DNA of 64,000 nt, from assembly GCA_040219935.1 (NCBI GenBank), contig JAVJUA010000063.1:310001-374000 (forward strand). Reading direction: 5' to 3'. The first letter of the stretch is position 1. Each line of letters opens with the position of its first letter. The notes below the pieces were generated by a model. It was not told where the DNA came from and did no database searches. It saw only the letters and a program-made list of their open reading frames with translations. Positions 51,645 to 60,095 of the stretch are shown one piece after another. This DNA is from UBA7803 sp040219935 (GTDB taxonomy: Bacteria; Pseudomonadota; Gammaproteobacteria; Pseudomonadales; Azotimanducaceae). The position numbers and the translations under genes were made by a program.

Positions 51645-54109
51645 AGTCGTTGCTCCAGGGTCAGGAACGCGCTGGCCAGATGCTCCCGCTCGCCGTCGTA
51701 GACGCGGCCGCCGCTGCGCAGGCCATACGCCAGACGGGTGCGCGGCCCCAGGGACCAGTCGTGCGCCAGCGACAGCGTCCAGATGTTGCCGCTGCCGAAA
51801 TCCTGCTGCCGGTAGCGGCCGGCGCCCAGTTCCAGGCGCTGAGTCAGCCCCCGGTCATAGCGGCCGAAGATGCGCCAGTCGTGGCGGATGGCGGCGCCGA
51901 GCTCGCGATCGGATGCGGGATTGTAGTAGATGCGGTCGCGCTCGCTGTTCCAGCCTGCATAGCCGCGCAGCGTGCCCACCAGCTGATGGTCGGGCGCGTC
52001 CAGCAGGCGCTGCTCGAATTCGGCCCACAGCGACCGGCGCAGGTTGCCGTCGCTGAAGTCCACCAGGCCGCCGCCCGTGCGCAGCGAGCGGGTCTCGTCC
52101 CAGCGGTGGGTGATGCCGACGCCGGCTTCGCGGCCGCGCACGCCGGCGCGGGTGGCGCGCAGGGGCACGGCAGGGCCGTTGACGGCGGCGTCCACGTCCA
52201 GGCGCCAGTGATCGTCCGGCATCCAGGCCGCGGCGACGGCGGCGCCCGCACGCTCGTTCTGCTCGATGCCCTGGTTCACCTCGCCCCGCGCGACCCAGTT
52301 CGGGGCCCGGAGCTCCGCCCCCACGCCCAGCCGGTGATCGCGGCCGATGCCCTCGTCGAAGCGGCCGTAGCGCACGGCGTCGTGGACGAACAGCCGATAG
52401 CGATGGGCCAGGGGCGCGCTGAAGTAGAAGCCGTCGAGGCGCCAGTCGCGGCTCGAGAAGGCGCCGCCGTCGGAGCGCCCGGCCTCGGCCCGCAGCACCA
52501 GCTCCGGGCGCTGGTGCAGAGCCACCCGCCGGGCCAGGGCGGCGGCGGCCGGCGCCTCGGGCGTGTGGCCCTCCAGGTCGGCCAACAGGGCGTGGGCGGC
52601 GGCGTAGCGGCGCTGATCCATGGCCACCTGGCCGGCCAGCGCGGCCGCCTGGGCGTTCTCGGGATCGAGGCTGCGCACCCGGGTGACATCCTGGTCGGCG
52701 CGCTCTGTCCAGCCGCGCCAGCGCAGCACCTCGGCGCGGGCCAGTCGGGCGGCGCTGTTGCCGGGCGCCTCGGCGAGCAGACGGTCCAACGCATCCAGGG
52801 CCTCCCCGTAGCGGTCGCGGTAGGCGAGCTCGAGCGCCGCCAGGGTCTGCGCCTCGGTGTAGTCGGGGTTCGGCCGCGGCGCCCCGGCAGGGCCGGCCAG
52901 CAGCGGCGGCTGGTTGGCCAGCATGCGTTCCACCACGGCGCGGGCGCGATCGTGCCGCTGCTGGTCCGAGTAGGCCATGAACAGGCCCACCTGCAGCTCG
53001 AACGCGTGGGGCGTGCGGGTCAGGCACAGCTGGTACAGCTCGGCGGCCAGGCCCGGTCGTTGCGCCGTCAATGCGGCTCTTGCGGCGGCCCGCAGCACGT
53101 ACTCGGGATATGCGTCGAGGTCCGGCCGGGCCCGGCGCAACGCCTCGAATTCGGTCACCGCCTGGGCGTCACGACCGGCGGCGGCCAGCGCGGCGATGCG
53201 GTCGTAGGTGAGGTCGAGATGGGCGTGCGCGGCCGCGTCCAGATCCGCAGCCAGATCCTGCTGCAATGCCAGCGCCGTTACTGCCGGGCCGTCACTTACC
53301 GGGGTGCCCGGCAGGCTGGCCCAGCGCACCAGATGCGCCGCGGCGTCCTGACGCAGGCGCAGCATTTCAGCCGGCGACCACAGCGCCGGGCGCTGCAGCG
53401 CCATGGCCAGCGCCTGCTGGGGCGCACCCAGCGCGGCGGCGGTGCGAACCAGGCCCCGCTGGGCGGCGGCGTCATGGGGCGCCACGGCGGCAGCCTGCTG
53501 ATAGCAGTCGAGGGCGCCGGTGAGGAAGCCGGCGCGGGCGCGAACGTAACCGCAGGCCAGATGGACGTCCAGCGGGTCGGCGTCGGCCTGGCCACCTCCC
53601 TGGGGGAGCGCACGGGCCTCCGCCAGTGCGGCGCCGGCGGCCGCCGCCTCGCCCGCATCCGCCAGCGTCATCGCCAGGGCCAGCCGGGGGGTGACGGTGG
53701 TCGGTGCGCGCCCGGCCAGGGCCCGGTACAGATCGATGGCGAGGGGCCATTGCTGACGATTTCGCGCCGCCTTGGCATAGGCGTCCAGCACGTAGTCCGG
53801 CAGCGCGGCCGGCGCAGCGTCCGCCAGCAGGGTCAGCGTGCGCGCATCGTCGCCGGCCCAGGCGCTGACCACGGCCAGATCGTGTCGCACCCGGGCATCG
53901 GCGGGATGGCGCTCGTGCAGCGCCGCCAACCGGCTCAGGGCGGCGTCGAGCTCGCCGCTGCGGGCGAGCAGCACGGCAGCCTCCCGCGCCGCCGCGTCGG
54001 CGTCGGCTGCGGCCGCAGGGTGGAAGCCGGCCATCACGCACAGCAGGCTCAGAACGAGCCACGCCGGGCGTGATCTTCGGTGTTGTCGGAGTCGGAAAAA
54101 ATGCGGCAA
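51641..54109 (-). CDS. pgaA: PNAG export outer membrane porin PgaA
   Basis: Exports the polymer through the outer membrane. The 822-residue protein has a signal peptide (LVLSLLCVMAGFHPAAA), then a long region of TPR helices (for example AAREAAVLLARSGELDAALS and GEALDALDRLLAEAPGN). The C-terminal half, from about residue 520, is a beta barrel with many alternating strands ending SAFLTLEQRL. The start shown is TTG at 54109; it has no ribosome binding site, so the true start is uncertain, but the signal peptide begins close to it. It is first in pgaABCD. The upstream gap carries a 7-bp inverted repeat. Confidence 0.9.
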   Translation of the reverse strand: MPHFFRLRQHRRSRPAWLVLSLLCVMAGFHPAAAADADAAAREAAVLLARSGELDAALSRLAALHERHPADARVRHDLAVVSAWAGDDARTLTLLADAAPAALPDYVLDAYAKAARNRQQWPLAIDLYRALAGRAPTTVTPRLALAMTLADAGEAAAAGAALAEARALPQGGGQADADPLDVHLACGYVRARAGFLTGALDCYQQAAAVAPHDAAAQRGLVRTAAALGAPQQALAMALQRPALWSPAEMLRLRQDAAAHLVRWASLPGTPVSDGPAVTALALQQDLAADLDAAAHAHLDLTYDRIAALAAAGRDAQAVTEFEALRRARPDLDAYPEYVLRAAARAALTAQRPGLAAELYQLCLTRTPHAFELQVGLFMAYSDQQRHDRARAVVERMLANQPPLLAGPAGAPRPNPDYTEAQTLAALELAYRDRYGEALDALDRLLAEAPGNSAARLARAEVLRWRGWTERADQDVTRVRSLDPENAQAAALAGQVAMDQRRYAAAHALLADLEGHTPEAPAAAALARRVALHQRPELVLRAEAGRSDGGAFSSRDWRLDGFYFSAPLAHRYRLFVHDAVRYGRFDEGIGRDHRLGVGAELRAPNWVARGEVNQGIEQNERAGAAVAAAWMPDDHWRLDVDAAVNGPAVPLRATRAGVRGREAGVGITHRWDETRSLRTGGGLVDFSDGNLRRSLWAEFEQRLLDAPDHQLVGTLRGYAGWNSERDRIYYNPASDRELGAAIRHDWRIFGRYDRGLTQRLELGAGRYRQQDFGSGNIWTLSLAHDWSLGPRTRLAYGLRSGGRVYDGEREHLASAFLTLEQRL

Positions 54110-54194
54110 AGGAGGTTCTGTCGAGCTATCCGTGGCTATGCGCAGAAGGATGGCATCTGAACGTAATCCTGGGACGCAATCAATGTCCGATTTG

Positions 54195-54224
54195 TGATCT
54201 GATTCTCAAGAAAATGCCAGATCA
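54195..54224. repeat. Inverted repeat in the pgaA-glnE intergenic region
   Basis: TGATCTG (54195-54201) and CAGATCA (54218-54224) are perfect 7-bp inverted repeats separated by 16 bases, in an unusually AT-rich stretch for this window. It lies about 90 bases before pgaA and 110 before glnE. It may be an operator; no regulator can be named. Confidence 0.4.
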
Positions 54225-54285
54225 GTCACACGCTTACGCGACACGCCCGGACATCGGCGGGCAGGCGTCAAGACTGTTGCGGCCG

Positions 54286-54291
54286 TATACT
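54286..54291 (+). promoter_or_regulatory. Possible -10 box of glnE
   Basis: TATACT lies 14 bases before the first glnE ATG. If it is the real -10 box, the leader to the ATG at 54306 is very short, and GTG at 54318 may be the true start. No good -35 box is visible. Confidence 0.35.
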
Positions 54292-54305
54292 CGCGCCATG
54301 CCGGC

Positions 54306-57119
54306 ATGGAATCCGCGGTGACAGACCTGACTCTTTCAGGCGAGCTGGCCGACAAGGCGGCCCAGGCCTTGGCGCGGCTGCCGCCGCCGCTGAATGACAG
54401 CGACAACGAAGCGTTGCGCTACGTCTGCGCGTTGAGCGACTTTGCCGCCACGGCCGCGCAGCGCCACGGCGACTGGCTCGGCGAGGCGCTGGCGAACGAT
54501 CGCTTCGCGGCGCCGCTCGGCCGCCATGCTCTGGCGGCGGAAGCCGAGCAGGCGCTGGCCGCGGCGGAAGACATGGAAGGGCTGCAGCGGCAGCTCCGGG
54601 TGCTGCGCAATCGCCACCAGCTCTGGATCGTCTGGCGCCACCTGGTGCATCGGGCCCCGCTGGAGGAAACCACCGCAGCGCTGTCGGCGCTGGCCGACGT
54701 GCTGATCGATGGCGCGCTGGCGGTGGTCCACGGCTGGTGCGTCGATCGCGATGGCGAACCCAGAGATGCGGCCGGCCGGCCCCAGCGCCTGGTGGTGCTC
54801 GCGCTCGGCAAGCTGGGCGCCGCCGAGCTGAACCTGTCGTCCGACGTCGACCTCATCTTCGCCTATCCGGAGCCTGGAGAGACCGGCCGCGGCAAGACCA
54901 ACCAGCAGTTCTTCGTGCGGGTCGGCCAGCAGCTCATTCAGGCGCTCGACACGGTCACCGCCGACGGCTTCGCGTTCCGGGTCGACATGCGGTTACGGCC
55001 GTTCGGCAAGAGCGGTCCGCTGGCCATGCACTTCGCCGCCCTGGAGGACTACTACGTCGGTCATGGCCGCGACTGGGAGCGCTATGCGCTGATCAAGGCC
55101 CGGACCTGCGCCGGCGACCTAGACGCGGGCGCGGCCCTGCTCGACACCCTGCGGCCGTTCGTGTACCGGCGTTACCTGGATTTCGGCGCCATCGACGCGC
55201 TGCGCGACATGAAGTCGCGCATCTATGCCGAACGCCACGACCCGGATGACCTGAAGCTGGGCCCGGGTGGTATCCGCGACGTCGAGTTCACGGTGCAGGT
55301 CCAGCAGCTCATCTGGGGTGGCCGGCAGCGGTCGCTGCAGCAGTCGCGGCTGCTGGGCGTGCTGCCGACTCTGGCAGAGCTGGGCCACGTCGAAGCCGAA
55401 ACCGCGGACCGGCTGGCGGACGGCTACCGATTCCTGCGGGATGCCGAGCATAGCGTGCAGGCGGAGCAGGACCGGCAGACCCAGAGCCTGCCCGCTCAGG
55501 CGCTGTCGCGGTTGCGGCTGGCGCGCTCCCTGGGCTTCGACGACTACGCGGCGTTCGCAGCCGAGCTGGACGGCCACCGGCAGCGCATCAGCGACATCTT
55601 CGCCGACGTCATCGGCCAGCCCGCCGAGGCCGACAGCGACGGGCTGCGGCTGTGGCTCGCTGCCGACGACACGGCGCGCCTGGCCGCGTTCGGCTTCGCC
55701 GATCCGACCGAGGCCGCCCGCCAGCTCGAGACCCTGACGACGGCCAGGGACCGGTCAAGCGTCGGCAGCATCGGCCGCGAGCGCCTCGATCGGCTGATGC
55801 CGTTGCTGCTCGACCGGCTGTGGCGGCTGGATGATCCGGACCTGGCGCTGGCTCGGGTGGTGCCGGTGCTGAAGGCGGTGATGCGGCGCTCGGCGTACCT
55901 GGCGCTGCTGCACGAAAACCCGGACACGCTGAGCCACTTTCTCGATCTGGCGGTGCGCAGTCGCTGGCTGGTGGAGCAGCTCACCCAGCATCCGGCCTTC
56001 TTCGACGCCCTGCTCGACCAGCGCCACATGGGCGCGCTGCCCGATCGCGCCACCCTGTCCGGCGCCCTGCGCGAGCAGGTGCAGCAGGCGGAACCCGCAG
56101 GGCACGAGCAGGTGCTGGATGCGCTGCGCGAGTTCAAGGAGCATCACGTCTTCAACGTCGCGCTGGCCGAGGTGCGCGGCACGCTGCCGCTGATGAACGC
56201 CAGCGACTACCTCACCTTTCTGGCGGAGGCCGTACTCGAGCAGGCATTGGATCTCGCCTGGCGGGAGAATGCCGAGCGCTTCCCGGAGTTCGCGACCGGC
56301 GACGCGCGCCCGTTCATCATCGTCGGCTACGGCAAGCTCGGCGGCATCGAGCTGGGCCCGGGCTCCGACCTGGATCTGGTCTTCATCCACGACCTGGGCG
56401 ACACCGCCGACGGTACTGCCGGGCAGTTTCTGCACCGGCTGGTGCGCCGGCTGCTGCACGTGATCACCGTGCCGACCTACCTGGGCAGCCTGTACGAGGT
56501 GGACATGCGGCTGCGGCCGTCGGGCAAGAGCGGCACCATGGTGTCGAGCCTGTCGGCGTTCCGCGACTACCAGCTCGGTGAGGCGTGGGTCTGGGAGCAT
56601 CAGGCGCTTGTGCGGGCCCGGGCCGTGGCCGGCGACCCGGCGCTGATGCGGCGCTTCGAGGCCGTGCGTCAGGAGGTGCTGTGCCGGCCGCGGGACGAAG
56701 CCGGCCTGCGCCGCGACGTCCTGGCCATGCGCCGCCGCATGGCCGAGCACCTCGGCGGCGAGGATCTCAAGCAGGCCAGCGGCGGTATCGTGGATATCGA
56801 GTTTGTGGTGCAATACCTCGTCCTGGCCCATGCGCACCGGCACCCCGATCTGGCCGTGTACACCGACAACATGCGCATTCTCGAGACCGCCGAGCGGCTC
56901 GGTCTGCTCTCCGGCGAGGTGGCGGGGGACCTTCGAGAAGCCTATCTGGCGCTGCGTTCCGAGTGGCATCGCAGCGTGCTGGACCTTCCGGACAGCGACC
57001 GCGCTGCCGAGGTGCTGTCTCGGCATCGTGATCGCGTGCGCGGTGCGTGGGCTGACGTGTTCGGCGAGGCGTTGGACGCCGGCGCCGACAGCAGCGGCAA
57101 CGACGGAAGCAACGCATGA
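54306..57119 (+). CDS. glnE: Bifunctional glutamine synthetase adenylyltransferase/deadenylase
   Basis: Adds or removes AMP on glutamine synthetase according to nitrogen supply and PII. The 937-residue protein has two nucleotidyltransferase domains. The N-terminal deadenylase has LGKLGAAELNLSSDVDLIFAY near residue 165, and the C-terminal adenylylase has GYGKLGGIELGPGSDLDLVFIHD near residue 675. Each carries the G-S/G-D-X-D metal motif. RLRPFGKSGPLAM and RLRPSGKSGTMV follow them. The ATG at 54306 is used; GTG at 54318 is a good alternative. The stop overlaps ilvE by 4 bases. Confidence 0.96.
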   Translation: MESAVTDLTLSGELADKAAQALARLPPPLNDSDNEALRYVCALSDFAATAAQRHGDWLGEALANDRFAAPLGRHALAAEAEQALAAAEDMEGLQRQLRVLRNRHQLWIVWRHLVHRAPLEETTAALSALADVLIDGALAVVHGWCVDRDGEPRDAAGRPQRLVVLALGKLGAAELNLSSDVDLIFAYPEPGETGRGKTNQQFFVRVGQQLIQALDTVTADGFAFRVDMRLRPFGKSGPLAMHFAALEDYYVGHGRDWERYALIKARTCAGDLDAGAALLDTLRPFVYRRYLDFGAIDALRDMKSRIYAERHDPDDLKLGPGGIRDVEFTVQVQQLIWGGRQRSLQQSRLLGVLPTLAELGHVEAETADRLADGYRFLRDAEHSVQAEQDRQTQSLPAQALSRLRLARSLGFDDYAAFAAELDGHRQRISDIFADVIGQPAEADSDGLRLWLAADDTARLAAFGFADPTEAARQLETLTTARDRSSVGSIGRERLDRLMPLLLDRLWRLDDPDLALARVVPVLKAVMRRSAYLALLHENPDTLSHFLDLAVRSRWLVEQLTQHPAFFDALLDQRHMGALPDRATLSGALREQVQQAEPAGHEQVLDALREFKEHHVFNVALAEVRGTLPLMNASDYLTFLAEAVLEQALDLAWRENAERFPEFATGDARPFIIVGYGKLGGIELGPGSDLDLVFIHDLGDTADGTAGQFLHRLVRRLLHVITVPTYLGSLYEVDMRLRPSGKSGTMVSSLSAFRDYQLGEAWVWEHQALVRARAVAGDPALMRRFEAVRQEVLCRPRDEAGLRRDVLAMRRRMAEHLGGEDLKQASGGIVDIEFVVQYLVLAHAHRHPDLAVYTDNMRILETAERLGLLSGEVAGDLREAYLALRSEWHRSVLDLPDSDRAAEVLSRHRDRVRGAWADVFGEALDAGADSSGNDGSNA

Positions 57120-58054
57120 CTCGGAACGACATGGCCGACCGCGACGGCTGGATCTGGCAGAACGGCGAGCTGGTGCCCTGGCGCGACGCCCGGGTTCATG
57201 TGCTGACCCACACGATGCACTATGGCGTAGGCGTGTTCGAAGGCGTGCGCGCCTACGACACGCCGCGCGGGCCGTGCATCTTCCGCCTCGAAGACCACAC
57301 CCGGCGGCTGTTCAACTCCGCCCACATTCTGGGGCTGCGCATTCCCTACACGCCGGCCGAGGTCAACGAAGCGCAACGTCAGGTGTTCCGGGCCAACGAC
57401 CTGCCCGAAGGCTATCTGCGGCCCATGGTCTACCTGGGCAGCGAGGGCATGGGCCTGCGCGCCAAGGGCCTGTCGGTGAACCTCTGCGTGGCCGCCTGGC
57501 CCTGGCCCGATTACATGGACGCCGACTCGCGGGAGCGTGGCATCAAGGTGCGCACCAGCTCGTTCACGCGCCACCACGTCAACATCACCATGTGCAAGGC
57601 CAAGGCCAACGGCAACTACATCAATTCGATTCTGGCGCTGCACGAGGCGGTGGACTGCGGCTGCGACGAAGCGCTGCTGCTGGACAACGAGGGCTACGTG
57701 GCAGAGGGCAGCGGCGAGAACGTGTTCCTGGTGCGCGGCGGCGTGCTGCACACGCCGGAGCTGACTTCGTGCCTCGACGGCATCACCCGCAACACGATTC
57801 TCACCCTGGCCGCCGACTTCGGTATCGAGGTGCGGGAGCGGCGCATCACCCGCGACGAGGTCTACATCGCCGACGAGGCGTTCTTCACCGGCACCGCCGC
57901 CGAGGTGCTGCCGATTCGCGAGCTGGACGGGCGCGCCATCGGCTCGGGCCGCCGCGGCCCCGTCACCGAGCGCCTGCAATCCGCCTACTTCGACCAGGTT
58001 CGCGGCCGCCGCGCCGAGTACCCGGAGTGGCTGGCGCCGGTTCGGGATTCGTGA
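57116..58054 (+). CDS. ilvE: Branched-chain amino acid aminotransferase
   Basis: PLP enzyme for the last step of leucine, isoleucine and valine synthesis. The 312-residue protein of fold type IV has THTMHYGVGVFEGVRAYDTP near the N-terminus, the PLP Lys in NITMCKAKANGNYINSILA, and EGSGENVFLVRGG. ATG 57116 overlaps the glnE stop; ATG 57131 is an alternative that would remove 5 residues. The order glnE-ilvE-waaF-waaC is conserved in Pseudomonas. Confidence 0.96.
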   Translation: MTRNDMADRDGWIWQNGELVPWRDARVHVLTHTMHYGVGVFEGVRAYDTPRGPCIFRLEDHTRRLFNSAHILGLRIPYTPAEVNEAQRQVFRANDLPEGYLRPMVYLGSEGMGLRAKGLSVNLCVAAWPWPDYMDADSRERGIKVRTSSFTRHHVNITMCKAKANGNYINSILALHEAVDCGCDEALLLDNEGYVAEGSGENVFLVRGGVLHTPELTSCLDGITRNTILTLAADFGIEVRERRITRDEVYIADEAFFTGTAAEVLPIRELDGRAIGSGRRGPVTERLQSAYFDQVRGRRAEYPEWLAPVRDS

Positions 58055-59067
58055 CGGAGTCGCGTCGGATCCTCATCGTCGCGCCTGCCTGGGTAGGCGA
58101 TCTGGTGATGGCCGACACGCTGCTGCAGCGGCTGGCGCAGCGCGTGCCGGCGCCGGAGCTGCACCTGCTGGCGCCGCCGGCTACGGCGCCGCTGGCATCC
58201 CGTCTGTCGGCGGCGGCCGCGGTGCATCGGCTCGACGTCGGGCACGGCGTCTTCGGTCTGGGGGCGCGGCGGGCGGTTGCGGGCAGGCTCGCAGACCTGG
58301 CCTTCGATCAGGCCATCGTCCTTCCCAATAGCTGGAAGTCGGCGCTGGTGCCCTGGCTGGCGCGGATTCCCCTTCGCACCGGCTGGATCGGTGAGGCCCG
58401 CTATGGGCTCTTGAACGACCATCGCCGGCTGGACGCGGACCGCTATCCGCTGATGATCGAACGCTTCATGGCCCTGGGGCTGCCGCCGGGTGCCGAGCTG
58501 GGCGAGCCGTACCCGGTGCCGAGGCTGGCGGTGGACGGCGATCGCCGTGCCGAGCTGCTGACCGGTCTCGGCCTGGACGGCCAGGGCGCCGTGCTGGCGC
58601 TGTGTCCGGGCGCCGAGTACGGTGAAGCGAAGCGCTGGCCGGCCGCCCATTACGCCGCCGTGGCCAGGGATGCGCTGGCGCGCGGCGGTCGGGTCTGGGT
58701 CTTCGGCTCGGCGGCCGAGGCCGCCCTGGGCGACGCCATCGCCGCCCGGGCGCCGGGCACCATCAACCTGGCCGGACGCACCTCGCTGGCCGACGCCGTC
58801 GACCTGCTGTCGGCCGCCGATCGGGTGGTCAGCAACGACTCCGGACTGATGCACGTGGCCTGCGCCGTCGGCGTCCCGGTGGTGGTGGCCGTCTACGGCT
58901 CCACCACGCCGGCGTTCACGCCGCCGCTCGGCGGCCGGGCTCGGGCGCTGTCGCTGCAGCTCGCCTGCAGCCCATGCTTTCAGCGCACCTGCCCCCTCGG
59001 TCATCTGCGTTGCCTGCGCGAGCTGCAGCCCGATCGGGTCATCGAGGCGTTGTGGTGCGGGTCCTGA
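58051..59067 (+). CDS. waaF: LPS heptosyltransferase II
   Basis: Adds the second heptose to the LPS inner core from ADP-heptose, on the cytosolic side of the inner membrane. The 338-residue GT9 protein begins with RRILIVAPAWVGDLVMADTL. LPNSWKSALVPWLARIPLRTG and ALCPGAEYGEAKRWP are the donor and acceptor site segments. RVVSNDSGLMHVACAVGVPVV is the C-terminal nucleotide-binding signature. GTG 58051 overlaps the ilvE stop by 4 bases, and the stop overlaps waaC by 13. Confidence 0.95.
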   Translation: MTESRRILIVAPAWVGDLVMADTLLQRLAQRVPAPELHLLAPPATAPLASRLSAAAAVHRLDVGHGVFGLGARRAVAGRLADLAFDQAIVLPNSWKSALVPWLARIPLRTGWIGEARYGLLNDHRRLDADRYPLMIERFMALGLPPGAELGEPYPVPRLAVDGDRRAELLTGLGLDGQGAVLALCPGAEYGEAKRWPAAHYAAVARDALARGGRVWVFGSAAEAALGDAIAARAPGTINLAGRTSLADAVDLLSAADRVVSNDSGLMHVACAVGVPVVVAVYGSTTPAFTPPLGGRARALSLQLACSPCFQRTCPLGHLRCLRELQPDRVIEALWCGS

Positions 59068-60095
59068 TCGTCAAGATGAGCTCCCTCGGCGATGTGGTGC
59101 ACACGCTGCCAGCGGTGACCGATGCCGCGGCGGCGCGCCACGGGGAGCTGACCCTCGACTGGGTGGTGGAAGAGGCCTTCGCACCCATCGCCGCGCGGCA
59201 TCCCGCCGTGCACCGGGTGCTGCCCATAGCCTGGCGTCGCTGGCGGCGCGACCTCGCCGGTCACCGCGGCGACTGGCGCGCGTTCGTCAGCGCGCTGCGC
59301 GGCAGCGACTACGACCTGGTGCTGGACGCGCAGGGTCTGGTCAAGAGCGCGGCGGTGACCGTGCTGGCGCGCGGCGGCAGCCGGGTGGGGCTGTCCTGGG
59401 GGTCGGCCCGGGAACCCCTGGCGTCGCTGGTGCTGGGCAGGCCGGTGGCCGTCGCCAAGGGCGGCCATGCCATCGATCGGCTGCGGCAGCTATTCGCCGA
59501 AGCGCTCGGCTATGCCATGCCGTCCCATGCACCCGACTTCGGCCTGCCGAGGCCGGCGCGGCCCAACGGCCGCTGCCTGCTGCTGCACGGCACCACCTGG
59601 CCGAGCAAGCTCTGGCCCACACCGTTCTGGCGCGACCTGGCGCAGCGGGCGGCAGCGGCCGGCTTTGAAGTGGTGGTGCCCTGGGGCAGTGACGAGGAGC
59701 GGGTGCGGGCCGGCGAGATCACGGCCGGCACGCCGGCCCGCGTGCTCGACCGGCTCGGCCTCGACGCCCTGGCAGACGAGCTGGCCGCAGCGTCGCTGGT
59801 GGTGGGCGCCGACTCCGGCCTCGCCCACCTGGCCGCCGCCCTCGGCGTGCCCACGGTGGTGCTGTTCGGCGCCACCAGCCGGGCGCTCACCGGCTGCCGC
59901 GGCCGCCGGGTGGCGAACCTGCAGTCGACGTTTGCCTGCTCGCCATGCCTCAGCCGACACTGCCGCTACCGCGGCCCGCTGCCGGCGTGGCAGGGTCAGC
60001 CCGTGACGCCCGCCTGCTTCGGAGAGCTGCCGCCGGAGCGGGTCTGGACCTCGGCGCAGGAGCTGCTGGATGCGGATCGCGTTCTGCATCTTTAA
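59055..60095 (+). CDS. waaC: LPS heptosyltransferase I
   Basis: Adds the first heptose to Kdo2-lipid A. The 346-residue GT9 protein begins VRVLIVKMSSLGDVVHTLPA, where the Asp of SLGDV is catalytic. LVLDAQGLVKSA, LLHGTTWPSKLWP and LVVGADSGLAHLAAALGVP are conserved. Of two adjacent GTG codons I chose 59055, which gives the family N-terminus. It overlaps the following gene by 26 bases. Confidence 0.95.
   Translation: MRVLIVKMSSLGDVVHTLPAVTDAAAARHGELTLDWVVEEAFAPIAARHPAVHRVLPIAWRRWRRDLAGHRGDWRAFVSALRGSDYDLVLDAQGLVKSAAVTVLARGGSRVGLSWGSAREPLASLVLGRPVAVAKGGHAIDRLRQLFAEALGYAMPSHAPDFGLPRPARPNGRCLLLHGTTWPSKLWPTPFWRDLAQRAAAAGFEVVVPWGSDEERVRAGEITAGTPARVLDRLGLDALADELAAASLVVGADSGLAHLAAALGVPTVVLFGATSRALTGCRGRRVANLQSTFACSPCLSRHCRYRGPLPAWQGQPVTPACFGELPPERVWTSAQELLDADRVLHL

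Noticed and set aside
54190..54230. Possible CRP site from TGTGA and TCACA near the pga promoter region
   Set aside because: The half-sites are 33 bases apart rather than 6, so they do not form a CRP-type operator.
54070..54321. 83-codon plus-strand open frame across the pgaA-glnE gap, with AAAGGAGG at about 54110
   Set aside because: The protein has no recognisable pattern, overlaps the pgaA N-terminus in antisense and the glnE start, and the good ribosome binding site is not placed before its ATG.
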